The notes: generated by a model not told the origin, from the sequence alone. DNA of 64,000 bases from Pseudanabaena sp. PCC 7367 (GCF_000317065.1 NC_019701.1:806001-870000); one strand, 5' to 3'. Positions 27,841 to 36,961 are shown, counted from the first letter of the stretch. Program-made: numbers and translations.

Positions 27841-29940
27841 ATGGAAGAACTATTCGCTCACTTACGTGAAGAGCCGATCGCTACTTTTGCGATCATGCTC
27901 GCCATCATTCTGATCATCCCGCCATTGTTTGAAAAGCTCAAACTGCCCGGTTTGCTGGGTTTACTGCTAGCTGGGTTGCTAGTGGGGCCAAATGTGTTGC
28001 ACGTAGTCTCGATCGAATCAGAGGCAATGGAGTTGCTTTCGGATATTGGTCTGGTCTATTTAATGTTTGTGGCTGGCCTGGAGATCGACATTGAGCAATT
28101 CAATCGCACCAAGGATCGCGCGGCTACGTTTGGTGCTTTTACCTTTTTCTTCCCCCTGATCGCAGGGGCGCTAATTGGTAGGCTGTTTGGTTTTGGTTGG
28201 AATGCCTCGATTTTGCTGGGGTCGATCTTTTCTTCGCATACCCTGCTGGCCTATCCGATCGTTTCGCGGTTGGGCGTAGTCGGTAACGAAGCCGTTACTG
28301 TCACGATCGGTGCCACAATTATTACTGACATCGGTGCGTTGCTGGTGCTGGCGGTTTCGGTAGGGGTCAATGCTGGTGATTTCTCACTAATTCGCCTAAT
28401 TACTTTGCTGGTTTCGTTGCTGATCTATTCCAGTATTGTGTTGTTTGGATTTGATCGACTGGGAAAAATTTTCTTTGAGCGATCGGGTGATGAGGAGGGG
28501 AATCAGTTCCTATTCATTTTGCTAGTGGTATTCCTGGCTTCTTTGGGGGCGGAGCTGATCGGCGTAGAAAAGATCGTTGGTGCCTTCTTGGCTGGTTTGG
28601 CAGTTAATGAGGTATTGGGGGAAAGCCCGGTCAAAGAGAAAGTCGTATTCATTGGTAGTGTGCTGTTTATTCCCATTTTCTTTGTCGATATTGGTCTAAT
28701 CATTGATGTCAATTCATTTATTAGCAGTATTTCTTCATTGTGGCTTTCTTTGGCGATCGCCATTGGCCTGATAATCGGCAAGTTCCTCGCGGCCTATAGC
28801 TCTAAGCTTCTCTATAAATACGATTGGAATCAGACCATGACCATGTGGTCGCTATCTTTACCCCAGGTAGCGGCAACACTGGCAGCAGCCTTGGTGGGCT
28901 ATCGTGAGGATTTGCTCTCTAATTCAGTGTTGAATAGTATTGTGCTACTGATGGTGTTTACTTCCACCCTGGGCACAATTTTAACCAAAAGATTTGCCGC
29001 TAAGCTGGTTTTGCCAGGGGCTGGCGTGCAGGAAACCAGCTATGCTTGGGTGCCAGAAATGTATAGTAATCGCTTCAAGGTGATGGTGCCAGTCTATAAC
29101 CCAAATACGGAGCAGCATCTGGTGGAGTTGGCTTCGTTGCTGGCTCGTCATGAAGAGGGTGGCATTTTCCCACTAGCAGTCGCTTCGGCACACATGCATA
29201 TGGATGCTAATGCTTTGGCCGATGAATTAACCAGAGCCCGATCGCTGTTGGCCAATGCTAGCGAAATCAGCAAAGATATTGGGATCGAATCGGAGACAAT
29301 TTTACGGATCGATGATTCGGTTTATGAAGGAATTAGTCGGGCTAGCCGCGAGCAGCGGGCACATTTGATTGTAATGGGTTGGAGTGAGATCACTGGTCTG
29401 AAGGCCAAGCTATTTGGTACTGTAATCGATCGAGTCCTGGAGGCCACCCATTGTCCAGTTGCCGTGACCAGGCTGCTGGGATCGCCAATGGAAATCGATC
29501 ATATTCTGGTGCCGATTAAATCACCGCGCGGCCACTCGATGCAGATGCTTCGGTTTGCTTATATTCTGGCTGATGCCAACCATGCTCAGGTCACTTTGCT
29601 GAATGTTTGTAGTCCCAGTATTTCATCGGAACGGATCGAATGGCGGCGATCGCAATTTAAGTTGCTGGCAGATAACTGGCTACCCGATTGTGATGTAGAA
29701 GTAAAAATTATGCCGCACCGTGATCCAATTGCGGCGATCGTGGCGGAATCAAGTAATCATAATCTCGTGATTTTGCGATCGTTGCGGCGGCGGACAGTGG
29801 CCGGCGGGATCGCCATCTCTGATGTGGCGGAACAATTGGTTCAAAAATTAAACTGCTCGATGATGATTTTGGGCGAACCACACAAGCAGCCAGTGGGGAT
29901 TTTGGCAGACGTTGATAGCGAAAAGAAGGCAAAAGCTTAA
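27841..29940 (+). CDS. CPA2-type cation:proton antiporter with two USP domains
   Basis: 699 residues. Residues 1 to about 395 form a Kef/NapA-like membrane domain of about 12 helices (for example LPGLLGLLLAGLLVGPNVL, LYLMFVAGLEIDIEQF and FFVDIGLIIDVNSF). Residues about 412-545 and 550-685 are two universal-stress-protein-like domains (ILVPIKSPRGHS, LIVMGWSE, LVILRSLRRR) in the cytoplasm, presumably regulatory. It would exchange Na+ or K+ for H+ across the plasma or thylakoid membrane. It is monocistronic; a hairpin follows at 29966. Confidence 0.92.
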   Translation: MEELFAHLREEPIATFAIMLAIILIIPPLFEKLKLPGLLGLLLAGLLVGPNVLHVVSIESEAMELLSDIGLVYLMFVAGLEIDIEQFNRTKDRAATFGAFTFFFPLIAGALIGRLFGFGWNASILLGSIFSSHTLLAYPIVSRLGVVGNEAVTVTIGATIITDIGALLVLAVSVGVNAGDFSLIRLITLLVSLLIYSSIVLFGFDRLGKIFFERSGDEEGNQFLFILLVVFLASLGAELIGVEKIVGAFLAGLAVNEVLGESPVKEKVVFIGSVLFIPIFFVDIGLIIDVNSFISSISSLWLSLAIAIGLIIGKFLAAYSSKLLYKYDWNQTMTMWSLSLPQVAATLAAALVGYREDLLSNSVLNSIVLLMVFTSTLGTILTKRFAAKLVLPGAGVQETSYAWVPEMYSNRFKVMVPVYNPNTEQHLVELASLLARHEEGGIFPLAVASAHMHMDANALADELTRARSLLANASEISKDIGIESETILRIDDSVYEGISRASREQRAHLIVMGWSEITGLKAKLFGTVIDRVLEATHCPVAVTRLLGSPMEIDHILVPIKSPRGHSMQMLRFAYILADANHAQVTLLNVCSPSISSERIEWRRSQFKLLADNWLPDCDVEVKIMPHRDPIAAIVAESSNHNLVILRSLRRRTVAGGIAISDVAEQLVQKLNCSMMILGEPHKQPVGILADVDSEKKAKA

Positions 29941-29965
29941 TTCAGATTTATGCCCATAAATAATT

Positions 29966-30016
29966 AGCCTGTGTCGATTGATGGAGAAATGCTCTCACTG
30001 CCAACACAGGCTCTTT
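29966..30016 (+). terminator. Possible terminator after antiporter
   Basis: AGCCTGTGT (29966-29974) is perfectly complementary to ACACAGGCT (30004-30012), with a 29-nt loop, followed by CTTTT. It lies 25 bp after the antiporter stop and 47 bp before the convergent gene's end, so it could serve both strands. The large loop lowers confidence. Confidence 0.55.
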
Positions 30017-30062
30017 TATGTAAATCGATCTTGTCGATGCTCAGGTGCAAAGATGTCCATGT

Positions 30063-30509
30063 CTAGGACTTAGCATCATCATCATCCTGGTTAGCTGCAA
30101 ATAAAGGCTTAGTTAGTAGCTTCCAAGCCGCATCAGCCACACCAGCAAGGCGATCGCCCAGTTCGTCTAACTCTTCAGTCAATTTTTCCCAATTTTCGCT
30201 GGCTTCCTTTTCAATCACATCGATCGATTTATCTAACGCGGCCTTGCGCTCAGTGGCAAACTCGCCAGATTTCTCCAGCGCCTCTTTAGCATTCTGCACC
30301 GCACTCAAATAGGCTTTTACGGTGAAATCACCAGCTTCCTTGGTCTCAGTCATGGCCTTTTTCTTGATCGCTTCGATCAATTCCATTGCCCTCTCTTTCA
30401 CATCATCCGACTCATCGGACATTTCTTTCTCAACCAGGGCTTTGGTCTCTGGGCTCACTTCCACGATCGCTACTTCCTTCTCTGGAGTTGATTCGGGTGT
30501 GTTAGTCAT
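30063..30509 (-). CDS. Acidic helical protein of unknown function
   Basis: 148 residues, rich in Glu, Lys, Ala and Asp and predicted to be almost wholly helical from its heptad-like pattern (residues about 20-135, e.g. DVKERAMELIEAIKKKAMTE). The tail NQDDDDAKS is acidic. No enzyme motif, signal peptide or membrane segment is seen. The phasin-like look is only compositional. Preceded by 330 bp of spacer with no partner gene; function unknown. Confidence 0.75.
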   Translation of the reverse strand: MTNTPESTPEKEVAIVEVSPETKALVEKEMSDESDDVKERAMELIEAIKKKAMTETKEAGDFTVKAYLSAVQNAKEALEKSGEFATERKAALDKSIDVIEKEASENWEKLTEELDELGDRLAGVADAAWKLLTKPLFAANQDDDDAKS

Positions 30510-30841
30510 TTTGGATTAACCTCATTAACCTCAATCTACATGTCTAACTTAACTGATTAAATACCTAAATGCTCAAAATCGTGTTGCCAAGGCAATATTG
30601 CTGCCAAAGGTTCAAATTGATCTGTTTATTTAATCATCGCTTTCTACCATATTAAACAATCTGGCCTAGGGGCTAGGTCAATGGTTTTGAAGGACTAATT
30701 TAATGATTTTGATTAACCATCCGGTGGCAGTGATTACTCTTGTGCCTATGATCTTGTTCCTATGATCTTAGACATCCACGTTGCGATTCAGTTTTATTAA
30801 AACCGATTTATTCTGGCTACTTTGTTCTGGCTACTTTGTTT
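30510..30841. other. Divergent spacer
   Basis: 330 bp between the acidic protein and the GNAT gene. Repeats of TTCTGGCTACTTTG occur twice at about 30811-30837. No gene is recognised. Confidence 0.5.
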
Positions 30842-31513
30842 ATGACTCAAATTACGGATTTGCAGATCGGCATCAGGGCCGCGATCGCCACCGATTTACC
30901 GGAAATTGTCGAAATATATAATGATGCGATCCCTGGTCGGATGGCCACAGCCGATCTTGAGCCAGTTAATATTTCTAGTCGGCAACAGTGGTTTCATGAC
31001 CGCGATCATCAAAAATGCCCCATCTGGGTTGCGGTAGACCAAGCAGAGCAAGGGGATCATCGATTAATTAGCGATCCCGATCTTAACCATATTCAAAATA
31101 TTCAAAATACGGGTGCTCCTGATCCTGACCACGACCAAGCAATTGCTCCTACCCCAGATTATCGATTGCCTGAACCAAGCCCAAAACCAATAATGGGTTG
31201 GCTGAGTGTGCAGAATTTTTATGGTCGCTGTGCCTACCAGGGCACAATGGAAGTCAGTATTTATGTTGCCAATCGTCATCAAGGCAAGGGCGTGGGTAAG
31301 CAGTTGCTCAGTTATGCGATCGCCACGGGGCCACAAATTGGCATTACTTGCTTAATGGGGATGATCTTTGGCCATAATCAGCCTAGCTTGCAGTTATTTT
31401 CTAAATTTGGCTTTGAACAGTGGGGACACTTGCCGCAAATTGCCCGCCTTGATGGTGTTAAGAGAGATTTAGTTATTGTCGGTTTACATCTGCCAAATCC
31501 AGAATCAAGATAA
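30842..31513 (+). CDS. GNAT acetyltransferase, phosphinothricin-acetyltransferase type, with a low-complexity insert
   Basis: 223 residues from the ATG at 30842 (an in-frame TTG two codons upstream is less likely). IGIRAAIATDLPEIVEIYNDAIPG, YVANRHQGKGVGKQLL (acetyl-CoA site) and FGHNQPSLQLFSKFGFEQWG match the PAT/Bar family of GNAT enzymes, which acetylate amino-acid-like compounds. About 45 residues with IQNIQN, PDPDHD and PEPSPKP (about 78-120) interrupt the fold before GWLSVQNF and make it longer than the usual 165-185. The substrate is unknown. Confidence 0.87.
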   Translation: MTQITDLQIGIRAAIATDLPEIVEIYNDAIPGRMATADLEPVNISSRQQWFHDRDHQKCPIWVAVDQAEQGDHRLISDPDLNHIQNIQNTGAPDPDHDQAIAPTPDYRLPEPSPKPIMGWLSVQNFYGRCAYQGTMEVSIYVANRHQGKGVGKQLLSYAIATGPQIGITCLMGMIFGHNQPSLQLFSKFGFEQWGHLPQIARLDGVKRDLVIVGLHLPNPESR

Positions 31514-31902
31514 AATAATTGTATATATGTCTGTATAAAGAAAAACACTTTAATTATTTTAGTGATTTCTTTAGCTTGATCGAAGCATCCATCATACTTA
31601 GCCTTCTTAGCCTTTGCAGATATATAGCCCCCAATGATCATCAATGATCTGAATCATCGAATCATCAATGATCCGTGAGGTATTGCCTGGCAATCATCAC
31701 CAATACCCTCGATCGGCAGCGATCGAAGCAGCACAGATATCTTGGCAACAACGGGCAAATACATCTAGTAGCATGTATTAATTAATCTCATTAAAATACA
31801 GAACTCATTCTGACTGAATTACTAGATACTAGATTATTAAATGTCCTAACCTACCTTACGCCTCAATCTCAGATTGATTAACCTTTTAGGGAGGTATGAC
31901 TA
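31514..31902. other. Intergenic spacer
   Basis: 390 bp. ATCAATGATC / ATCATCAATGATCC words recur at about 31637-31675. A GGGAGG at 31890-31895 is the ribosome site of the next gene. No other feature is seen. Confidence 0.5.
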
Positions 31903-32586
31903 ATGAATGTCAGAACTGAAGACCTTTTAAAAAATCTCAAATTTTGCCCATATTGCGAACTAAGCAGTGTCAAACTACCTGGCGCGGAACTAGACGGAGA
32001 AGTCCTGCACCATGCCAATCTCGCTGACGCTGATCTAAGTGCCGGTAACTTAAATCATGCTGACCTGAGTAATTCTGATTTGAGCAGGGCTAACTTGTAT
32101 CGTTGTAGCCTCAAACATGCCAACTTTAGTGCCGCTAAATTGAGCAATGCTAATCTCAAAGATGTCCAGCTAAATGATGCCAATCTGAGTGATGCAATTT
32201 TGAGCTGTGCTAATTTGGCCGAGGCTGATTTGTCTGGCGCAATCCTAGTGGGAGCCGATCTCAGTGGCGCAGACCTGACTAATGCGGAGTTGTGCCATGC
32301 TAATTTGACCGGTGCCAATTTAGAAGGAGTATTGCTACACAATGCCAACCTGACTGGGGCTAATTTCACCAACGCCAACATGGAGAATGCCCAGTTAGAT
32401 GGTGCAGATCTCACCAATGCCAATCTCAGCGGCACCACTCTGCACAATGTCAATTTGGCCAATAGTAATCTCCAGGCAGTGAATCTTACCAATGCCGATC
32501 TTAGGGGGGTGAATTTGCAGCATACCCATAATCTGGAAACGGCTAATTTATGTGATGCGATTATGCCCTATGGCGATCGATCGTAG
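31903..32586 (+). CDS. Pentapeptide-repeat protein
   Basis: 227 residues. From about residue 28 to the end it is almost pure pentapeptide repeat (A(N/D)LS(N/D/G) units), about 36 copies, forming a right-handed quadrilateral beta-helix. The N-terminal 27 residues contain CPYCE, a possible metal or redox pair. A GGGAGG lies 8-13 bases before the ATG. The role is unknown; DNA mimicry is known for some repeat proteins of this class but nothing here points to it. A strong hairpin follows the gene at 32704. Confidence 0.9.
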   Translation: MNVRTEDLLKNLKFCPYCELSSVKLPGAELDGEVLHHANLADADLSAGNLNHADLSNSDLSRANLYRCSLKHANFSAAKLSNANLKDVQLNDANLSDAILSCANLAEADLSGAILVGADLSGADLTNAELCHANLTGANLEGVLLHNANLTGANFTNANMENAQLDGADLTNANLSGTTLHNVNLANSNLQAVNLTNADLRGVNLQHTHNLETANLCDAIMPYGDRS

Positions 32587-32703
32587 CAGGGTTGTTAATT
32601 TAATTAATTGTTAATTGTCTTGCGGTTTGGCCTGACAAAGGAAAAGAGAAAAGAAACAACAGCAAATAGTAATTCCAGGTCAACCCAAAATCGATAAAAC
32701 ATT

Positions 32704-32735
32704 GAAGGGAGTATCTAAATTAGCGTACTCCCTTC
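32704..32735. terminator. Hairpin between convergent genes
   Basis: A perfect 10-bp inverted repeat, GAAGGGAGTA (32704-32713) and TACTCCCTTC (32726-32735), with a 12-nt loop, in the 344-bp spacer between the pentapeptide gene (+) and dps (-). It has no T-tract, so it may be a terminator, an RNA-stability element or a binding site. The rest of this spacer shows nothing. Confidence 0.55.
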
Positions 32736-32930
32736 GTTCTAATTATTTAGATGGACTAGATTATTTAGAAAATTGCTTAGGTCACGATCGCTTTAAATCA
32801 AGCCTTAAATCAAGCCTCAGACTAAGGAGCAAGTTTGGTTCAATATTTTGTTTTGCCCTAACATGCTGTTAATAATTCTATCTCACAGTATCTATGGCCA
32901 AGCTAAAGAAGAAAGCCAGAGCTTTTGAGC

Positions 32931-33479
32931 TTAGTTATTGCTAAATCCCAGAGCTACCAAAGTATCAGAAGCTAAGAAATGGGCAATGTGATAGGTGCGT
33001 TCTTCAGTTTCTAAGAGCATCTTTTCATAGAGATAACGAGTAGCGCGATCGCCCAGACTTTCCGCTTGCCCTGCCAATTTGCGCAACAAAGTTACCATTG
33101 CCTTTTCGGCCACAAGATCATGCTCTAACATGGCGCGACTAGAATATGCCCCATCGGCTTCAGGCTCAAAGCAACATAGTTCGGCTAGCTTACTAAAGCT
33201 GGTGGCTGGCACTGCACCAAGACCATTGAGGCGCTCGCCCAGATCATGTACATGACCTCTCACTTCGCCATAGCAATCCGCAAAGAAGTTATGTAGTTGA
33301 TAGAACTCTGCGCCTTCCACCACAAAATGATGCTTCTCATATTGCAAATACAAAGCTTGAAAGCTGGCCAATGCTACATTCATGCCTTCACAAACTGGTT
33401 CGGTTACTGAAGTTTCTAGTAAGACTGGATTTTCGGCGACCGTGCCAAACTCTTGTCTTAATGTAGTAGCTGTAGACAT
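32931..33479 (-). CDS. dps: Dps ferritin-like protein with His-type ferroxidase site
   Basis: 182 residues of the Dps family: 12-mers that oxidise and store iron and protect [20 protein letters not shown] supplies His51 and His63; [10 protein letters not shown] supplies Glu82, but the residue at the usual Asp position (numbered as in E. coli, 78) is His. A His at this place is known from DpsA of Thermosynechococcus and Dps4 of Nostoc. C-terminal helices ([20 protein letters not shown]) are normal. It is monocistronic and read away from a 770-bp spacer, which must hold its promoter. Confidence 0.93.
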   Translation of the reverse strand: MSTATTLRQEFGTVAENPVLLETSVTEPVCEGMNVALASFQALYLQYEKHHFVVEGAEFYQLHNFFADCYGEVRGHVHDLGERLNGLGAVPATSFSKLAELCCFEPEADGAYSSRAMLEHDLVAEKAMVTLLRKLAGQAESLGDRATRYLYEKMLLETEERTYHIAHFLASDTLVALGFSNN

Positions 33480-34249
33480 GGAACTTTGCTCCTAAAAAAT
33501 AACTTGATTCTGTTTGCCTCTAAAGCAAATATAACACCCACATATAGGGGTTCTCAAAACATTAATTCCACGGAAATACTCGCAATATGATTGAGAATAG
33601 ATCGCAAGAATATAGCTAATACGCAGGAATATCAATCGCCACAAGCCTTAACCATCAAGCGATCGACAAAAATAATATTTCACACAGCTCAGGATTTTTT
33701 ATTATTTAAGCTTGGCTGCAACAATTTTTGCTAATGAGAAAAGCTGCTAACAAGCAATACATAAGAATAACTTATGCCTTGTTTACAAATGACAAATCTT
33801 GTCACTTAAAGTCAAGACCATTAATATCAATATTTAGCTAATTGATTGCTTAGATAAATAAGCTAAACAAGCTCAAACAAGCCTCAGCCTTGCACTTAGC
33901 CTCCTCAATAGACCTGCTATTTATACCTATGTAAGTAGAACTAATTAGTCATAGTATATATTTTGGCAGAACTTATTGCAAGATATTCTCATCTAAGCTA
34001 TGCTCTACATGTCAGGGAAAGTAGCTAGCTGTTCGTTTTTCGTAGTTATATATGCTCGTTTGCAACTGGTCTAATTTGTGCTTGATCTCCGCCAAGAACT
34101 TGCCTGTCAAGGGATTGCAAAGCCACAAGAGAGCAGGATTAACTTAGTTGCATCTGAGTTTTTTTATTGTAGGGAATAGGAATAGGCCTGGTTTATTGCA
34201 AGTTTTTTTGTTTAAACATGAATCAAGAAAAAGTCATTAAGAGGTACTA
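33480..34249. other. Divergent spacer upstream of dps
   Basis: 770 bp, very AT-rich. It must contain the dps promoter (minus strand) and that of the plus-strand gene at 34250. A PerR or other operator was looked for by eye; none was convincing. No ORF of known family and no tRNA. Confidence 0.5.
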
Positions 34250-34489
34250 ATGCGCTCTCCTAGTCTTGGATCAACTTGTGCAGTGAATTTAGAACAATGC
34301 GATCGCTGGATTGCATATCAAAGATTACAAGAATTAGATATTCCCTGTACTTGTAGGTGTGGCCAGCCTTTGCAAGTGAATTTGGAGAACGCAGTAGCGC
34401 TGGTTCAGCTTTGGAGCGTGGTACGACGCATAGAATCATCCCGCCATGACCTCGCTCAGTGGCTCAACCATTGCCTTTTGGCTTCATGA
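34250..34489 (+). CDS. Small conserved protein with CxCxC motif
   Basis: 79 residues. The middle has CTCRCGQPLQVNLENAVALVQLW, a Cys-rich turn followed by helices; a CxCxC pattern could bind metal. There is an AGAGGTAC ribosome site eight bases before the ATG. It is followed after 21 bp by another small gene, so both look like an operon. Not a family I can name; likely a cyanobacterial orphan. Confidence 0.7.
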   Translation: MRSPSLGSTCAVNLEQCDRWIAYQRLQELDIPCTCRCGQPLQVNLENAVALVQLWSVVRRIESSRHDLAQWLNHCLLAS

Positions 34490-34510
34490 GGAGTGTTGAG
34501 GTTCTGAAAT

Positions 34511-34750
34511 ATGCAAATAATTGATTCAAGCCGGATGGAGCATGTTGAAGCATTGGTAACTTCGCTGAAGCACTTTTCCAAGGCCAATGGCGATCGCGTG
34601 TATGCAGTGTTTGAATTGCCCAGTGGTCAACAATGTGGCATTTGGTCAGCGATCGATAATCAGCTTTTAATCAATTTGCAAGTGGGCGATCGAGTCGTTT
34701 TAGGGCGATCACCCCAGGGCAGATTTAAAATGATTCGCCGCCAGACTTAA
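34511..34750 (+). CDS. Small protein, OB-like
   Basis: 79 residues: VYAVFELPSGQQCGIWSAIDNQLLINLQVGDRVVLGRSPQGRFKMIRR reads as alternating short beta strands with a turn GDRV, like a small OB or SH3 barrel. It follows the 34250 gene by 21 bp. Function unknown; no catalytic residues are evident. Confidence 0.72.
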   Translation: MQIIDSSRMEHVEALVTSLKHFSKANGDRVYAVFELPSGQQCGIWSAIDNQLLINLQVGDRVVLGRSPQGRFKMIRRQT

Positions 34751-34898
34751 ATACTTGCTCCTCAAATCTTTCTATTTAATCAGAGCAGAAGCGCTAGATT
34801 TCCTTCGGTGTGGCGATGCGCAAAGAATCCATAATTGTTAGTTTTAAGTAATTACGTTATATATACGCTCTTAAAAAATACGATCAAACTAAAAACAT

Positions 34899-35513
34899 AT
34901 GGCCAAAAAATCAAAACTATTAGACAAGCCCAAAAGTAAATCTGTTGCCAAAAAAAGTATCTCTAAAGATTCCAAAACGATTGAAGGGATCTATTTAGAT
35001 GGATTACGATCGAAAAAAGGGCGGCTGAAGTGGCTGCGGCTCGAAACTGAGCATGGCGAAATAGTGGTTAAGGTGGCAAAGGATATTGCCAGCGATCTAC
35101 CACCCCAAATCCAAGTCGGCGATCGCCTCAAGCTGGCAGTAGCGCGTAAGGATAGCTATTTGAAGGCGATCCAGATTATGCCGATCGGCCAGGCGATCAA
35201 TGCAACGGCGCTGGAGTTTCCGGCTCAGGTGGCAGAGCCCCAAAATAAAACACAACCACAAATTAAGTTGAAAATTTGCCGTAAGGGAAGCTGCTGTAAG
35301 CGTGGTAGCAAAGATGTGATCAAAGCGATGGAGGCGGCGATCGAAACCCACAATCTGGGCGATCGGGTCACGATTGAAACCACTGGCTGCATGGATCGTT
35401 GCAAGAAGGGGCCGAATATTAAAGCTTTGCCGGAGGGGGAATGGTATAGCCGGGTTAATCCTGATCAGGCTGAGGATATTCTGCGGGAGTTGCAGGCGAT
35501 CGATCGATCTTGA
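34899..35513 (+). CDS. Thioredoxin-like [2Fe-2S] ferredoxin protein with basic N-terminal extension
   Basis: 204 residues. The first 28 are Lys/Ser-rich. Residues about 30-95 form an OB-like strand pattern (EGIYLDGLRSKKGRLKWLRL...VGDRLKLAVARKD). Residues about 125-200 are a thioredoxin-like ferredoxin: KICRKGSCCKRGSKDV, then TTGCMDRCKKGP, giving the C(x4-5)C and C(x3)C ligands of a [2Fe-2S] cluster, as in the bacterial NuoE-like and HoxE-like fold. It would carry electrons. No partner subunit is nearby. The CRISPR array begins 285 bp downstream. Confidence 0.85.
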   Translation: MAKKSKLLDKPKSKSVAKKSISKDSKTIEGIYLDGLRSKKGRLKWLRLETEHGEIVVKVAKDIASDLPPQIQVGDRLKLAVARKDSYLKAIQIMPIGQAINATALEFPAQVAEPQNKTQPQIKLKICRKGSCCKRGSKDVIKAMEAAIETHNLGDRVTIETTGCMDRCKKGPNIKALPEGEWYSRVNPDQAEDILRELQAIDRS

Positions 35514-35797
35514 TTGATCGGTGGGATGCGTTGAATATTCGCCTTCATATAATTTAAAGTTTTTCCCTGGACAAGCTGGGGGTTTGTGAGTATTTTGGTT
35601 ATAGGTGCTGCGATCTTGCGCGAACCTGTAGTGAACCACGAAAACCGCATAGTTTCGCGTAAGGGCTCGATCGTCTTTTCAGTGGGCGATTGAGAGTTTT
35701 GGACTTTTCTGGTGTTGGGCTTTTGTACTAACATTTAAGCAAGTCCGCGCAGGTTGGGGCTAGAAGTCAGTCTAGGTCTTGGTTTCAGATACCTGCT
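35514..35797 (+). promoter_or_regulatory. Presumed CRISPR leader
   Basis: 285 bp between the ferredoxin gene and the first repeat. As the repeats end in ACTGAAAC on the plus strand, the expected 5' handle of crRNAs, transcription should run left to right, which makes this stretch the leader. It contains GGTTTCAG at 35781-35788 just before repeat 1, which is the inverse of the repeat end. No degenerate extra repeat is seen. Confidence 0.5.
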
Positions 35798-36500
35798 ATT
35801 GCAACGCTCCTTTACCCCGCAAGGGGACTGAAACAGTATCGGCCACCAGGCATACCTGATAACAGGTGCTCCGATTGCAACGCTCCTTTACCCCGCAAGG
35901 GGACTGAAACCGATCCCATTTTCTGGGACCGTGCCCAGTGGTGCGCCGTAATTGCAACGCTCCTTTACCCCGCAAGGGGACTGAAACTGGCAGTGACCCA
36001 GCCATCCGTGTCGGTGCTGTCGATATTGCAACGCTCCTTTACCCCGCAAGGGGACTGAAACACACCATTTGACCCAGCCTCAAAACTAGGACGATGGGAT
36101 TGCAACGCTCCTTTACCCCGCAAGGGGACTGAAACTTTAGTATAGGTCACGTTTACCGGACATGTCAAGCATTGCAACGCTCCTTTACCCCGCAAGGGGA
36201 CTGAAACTTTGGTTTTAGTGGTCATTTTTTGTTTAGGCTCTTGATTGCAACGCTCCTTTACCCCGCAAGGGGACTGAAACCAGCACAGTCTTTGGTGGGA
36301 TGCTGTTTTCATTGGCGATTGCAACGCTCCTTTACCCCGCAAGGGGACTGAAACTATTTAAATCAGTATATTTATCTAAGTAAATCAACATTGCAACGCT
36401 CCTTTACCCCGCAAGGGGACTGAAACCTAACAAATTCCGCCATGTGCTTTTTGTCTATACCAAATTGCAACGCTCCTTTACCCCGCAAGGGGACTGAAAC
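35798..36500 (+). CRISPR. CRISPR array: 10 repeats of 37 nt, 9 spacers
   Basis: Repeats start at 35798, 35874, 35951, 36025, 36099, 36171, 36244, 36318, 36390 and 36464, each 37 nt and, as read, identical. They begin ATTGCAACGCTCC and end GGGGACTGAAAC, with an internal CCCCGCAAGGGG that folds as a 4-bp stem with a GCAA tetraloop. Spacers are 39, 40, 37, 37, 35, 36, 37, 35 and 37 nt and share no similarity by eye. The 37-nt length and GAAAC end fit cyanobacterial type I-D or III arrays. No cas1, cas2, cas6 or effector gene lies anywhere in the window, so processing must rely on genes elsewhere. The reverse strand has open frames running through the repeats that are artefacts. Confidence 0.98.
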
Positions 36501-36547
36501 AAAATAGCTATACTTAACACAGCGCCCCAACCATCAGGAGAGCCAAG

Positions 36548-36925
36548 ATGTTAAGCAAAAATTCAAAATACTTGATCCTGCCCATAGCGGCATTAATCAG
36601 CCTGCATCACCCAATCCAAGCCCAATCCACAACCACTAGCACCACCGTCAAAAAAGCCCATTGCCTCTACTTCGAGGCGAAAGACGACGGCCCCGAATCA
36701 GAATTACCGCTCGAAGATCCAGGCTGCACGATCGAAATAGGCAACCACAGCGATCGGGTGATCCATTGGTCAGACGGAACCACCACCAAAATCCAGATCG
36801 ATCCCGACAACCCCACCGTGAACGGTCGATCGGCCAACATCTTTGAAACCAACGAAGCCGAAAGAATATGCATGAATTGGGCAGGTCAGGTTAATCAAGA
36901 GGCGATTTGCTATAGTTTCCTGTGA
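36548..36925 (+). CDS. Small secreted protein of unknown function
   Basis: 125 residues. A basic start and hydrophobic core (residues 8-20) ending HHPIQAQS form a signal peptide cut near residue 26. The mature part has four Cys (HCLYFEA, PGCTIEIG, ERICMNW, AICYSF), likely two disulfides, and short strands. AGGAGAG precedes the ATG by six bases. It begins 48 bp after the last CRISPR repeat and 37 bp ahead of the next gene on the same strand. No family is recognised. Confidence 0.78.
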   Translation: MLSKNSKYLILPIAALISLHHPIQAQSTTTSTTVKKAHCLYFEAKDDGPESELPLEDPGCTIEIGNHSDRVIHWSDGTTTKIQIDPDNPTVNGRSANIFETNEAERICMNWAGQVNQEAICYSFL

Positions 36926-36961
36926 TTGTCTGTCTTATTATTCAAGCTTGATCACTAAAAA

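Noticed and set aside
35097-35639. 180-codon minus-strand frame over the [2Fe-2S] gene
   Set aside because: It lies antisense to a well-supported gene and has no family features.
35796-36342. Minus-strand open frames through the CRISPR array with a repeated VPLRGKGALQ-like peptide
   Set aside because: They are the translation of the CRISPR repeats in one frame; the regular 37-nt repeats and unrelated spacers explain them fully.
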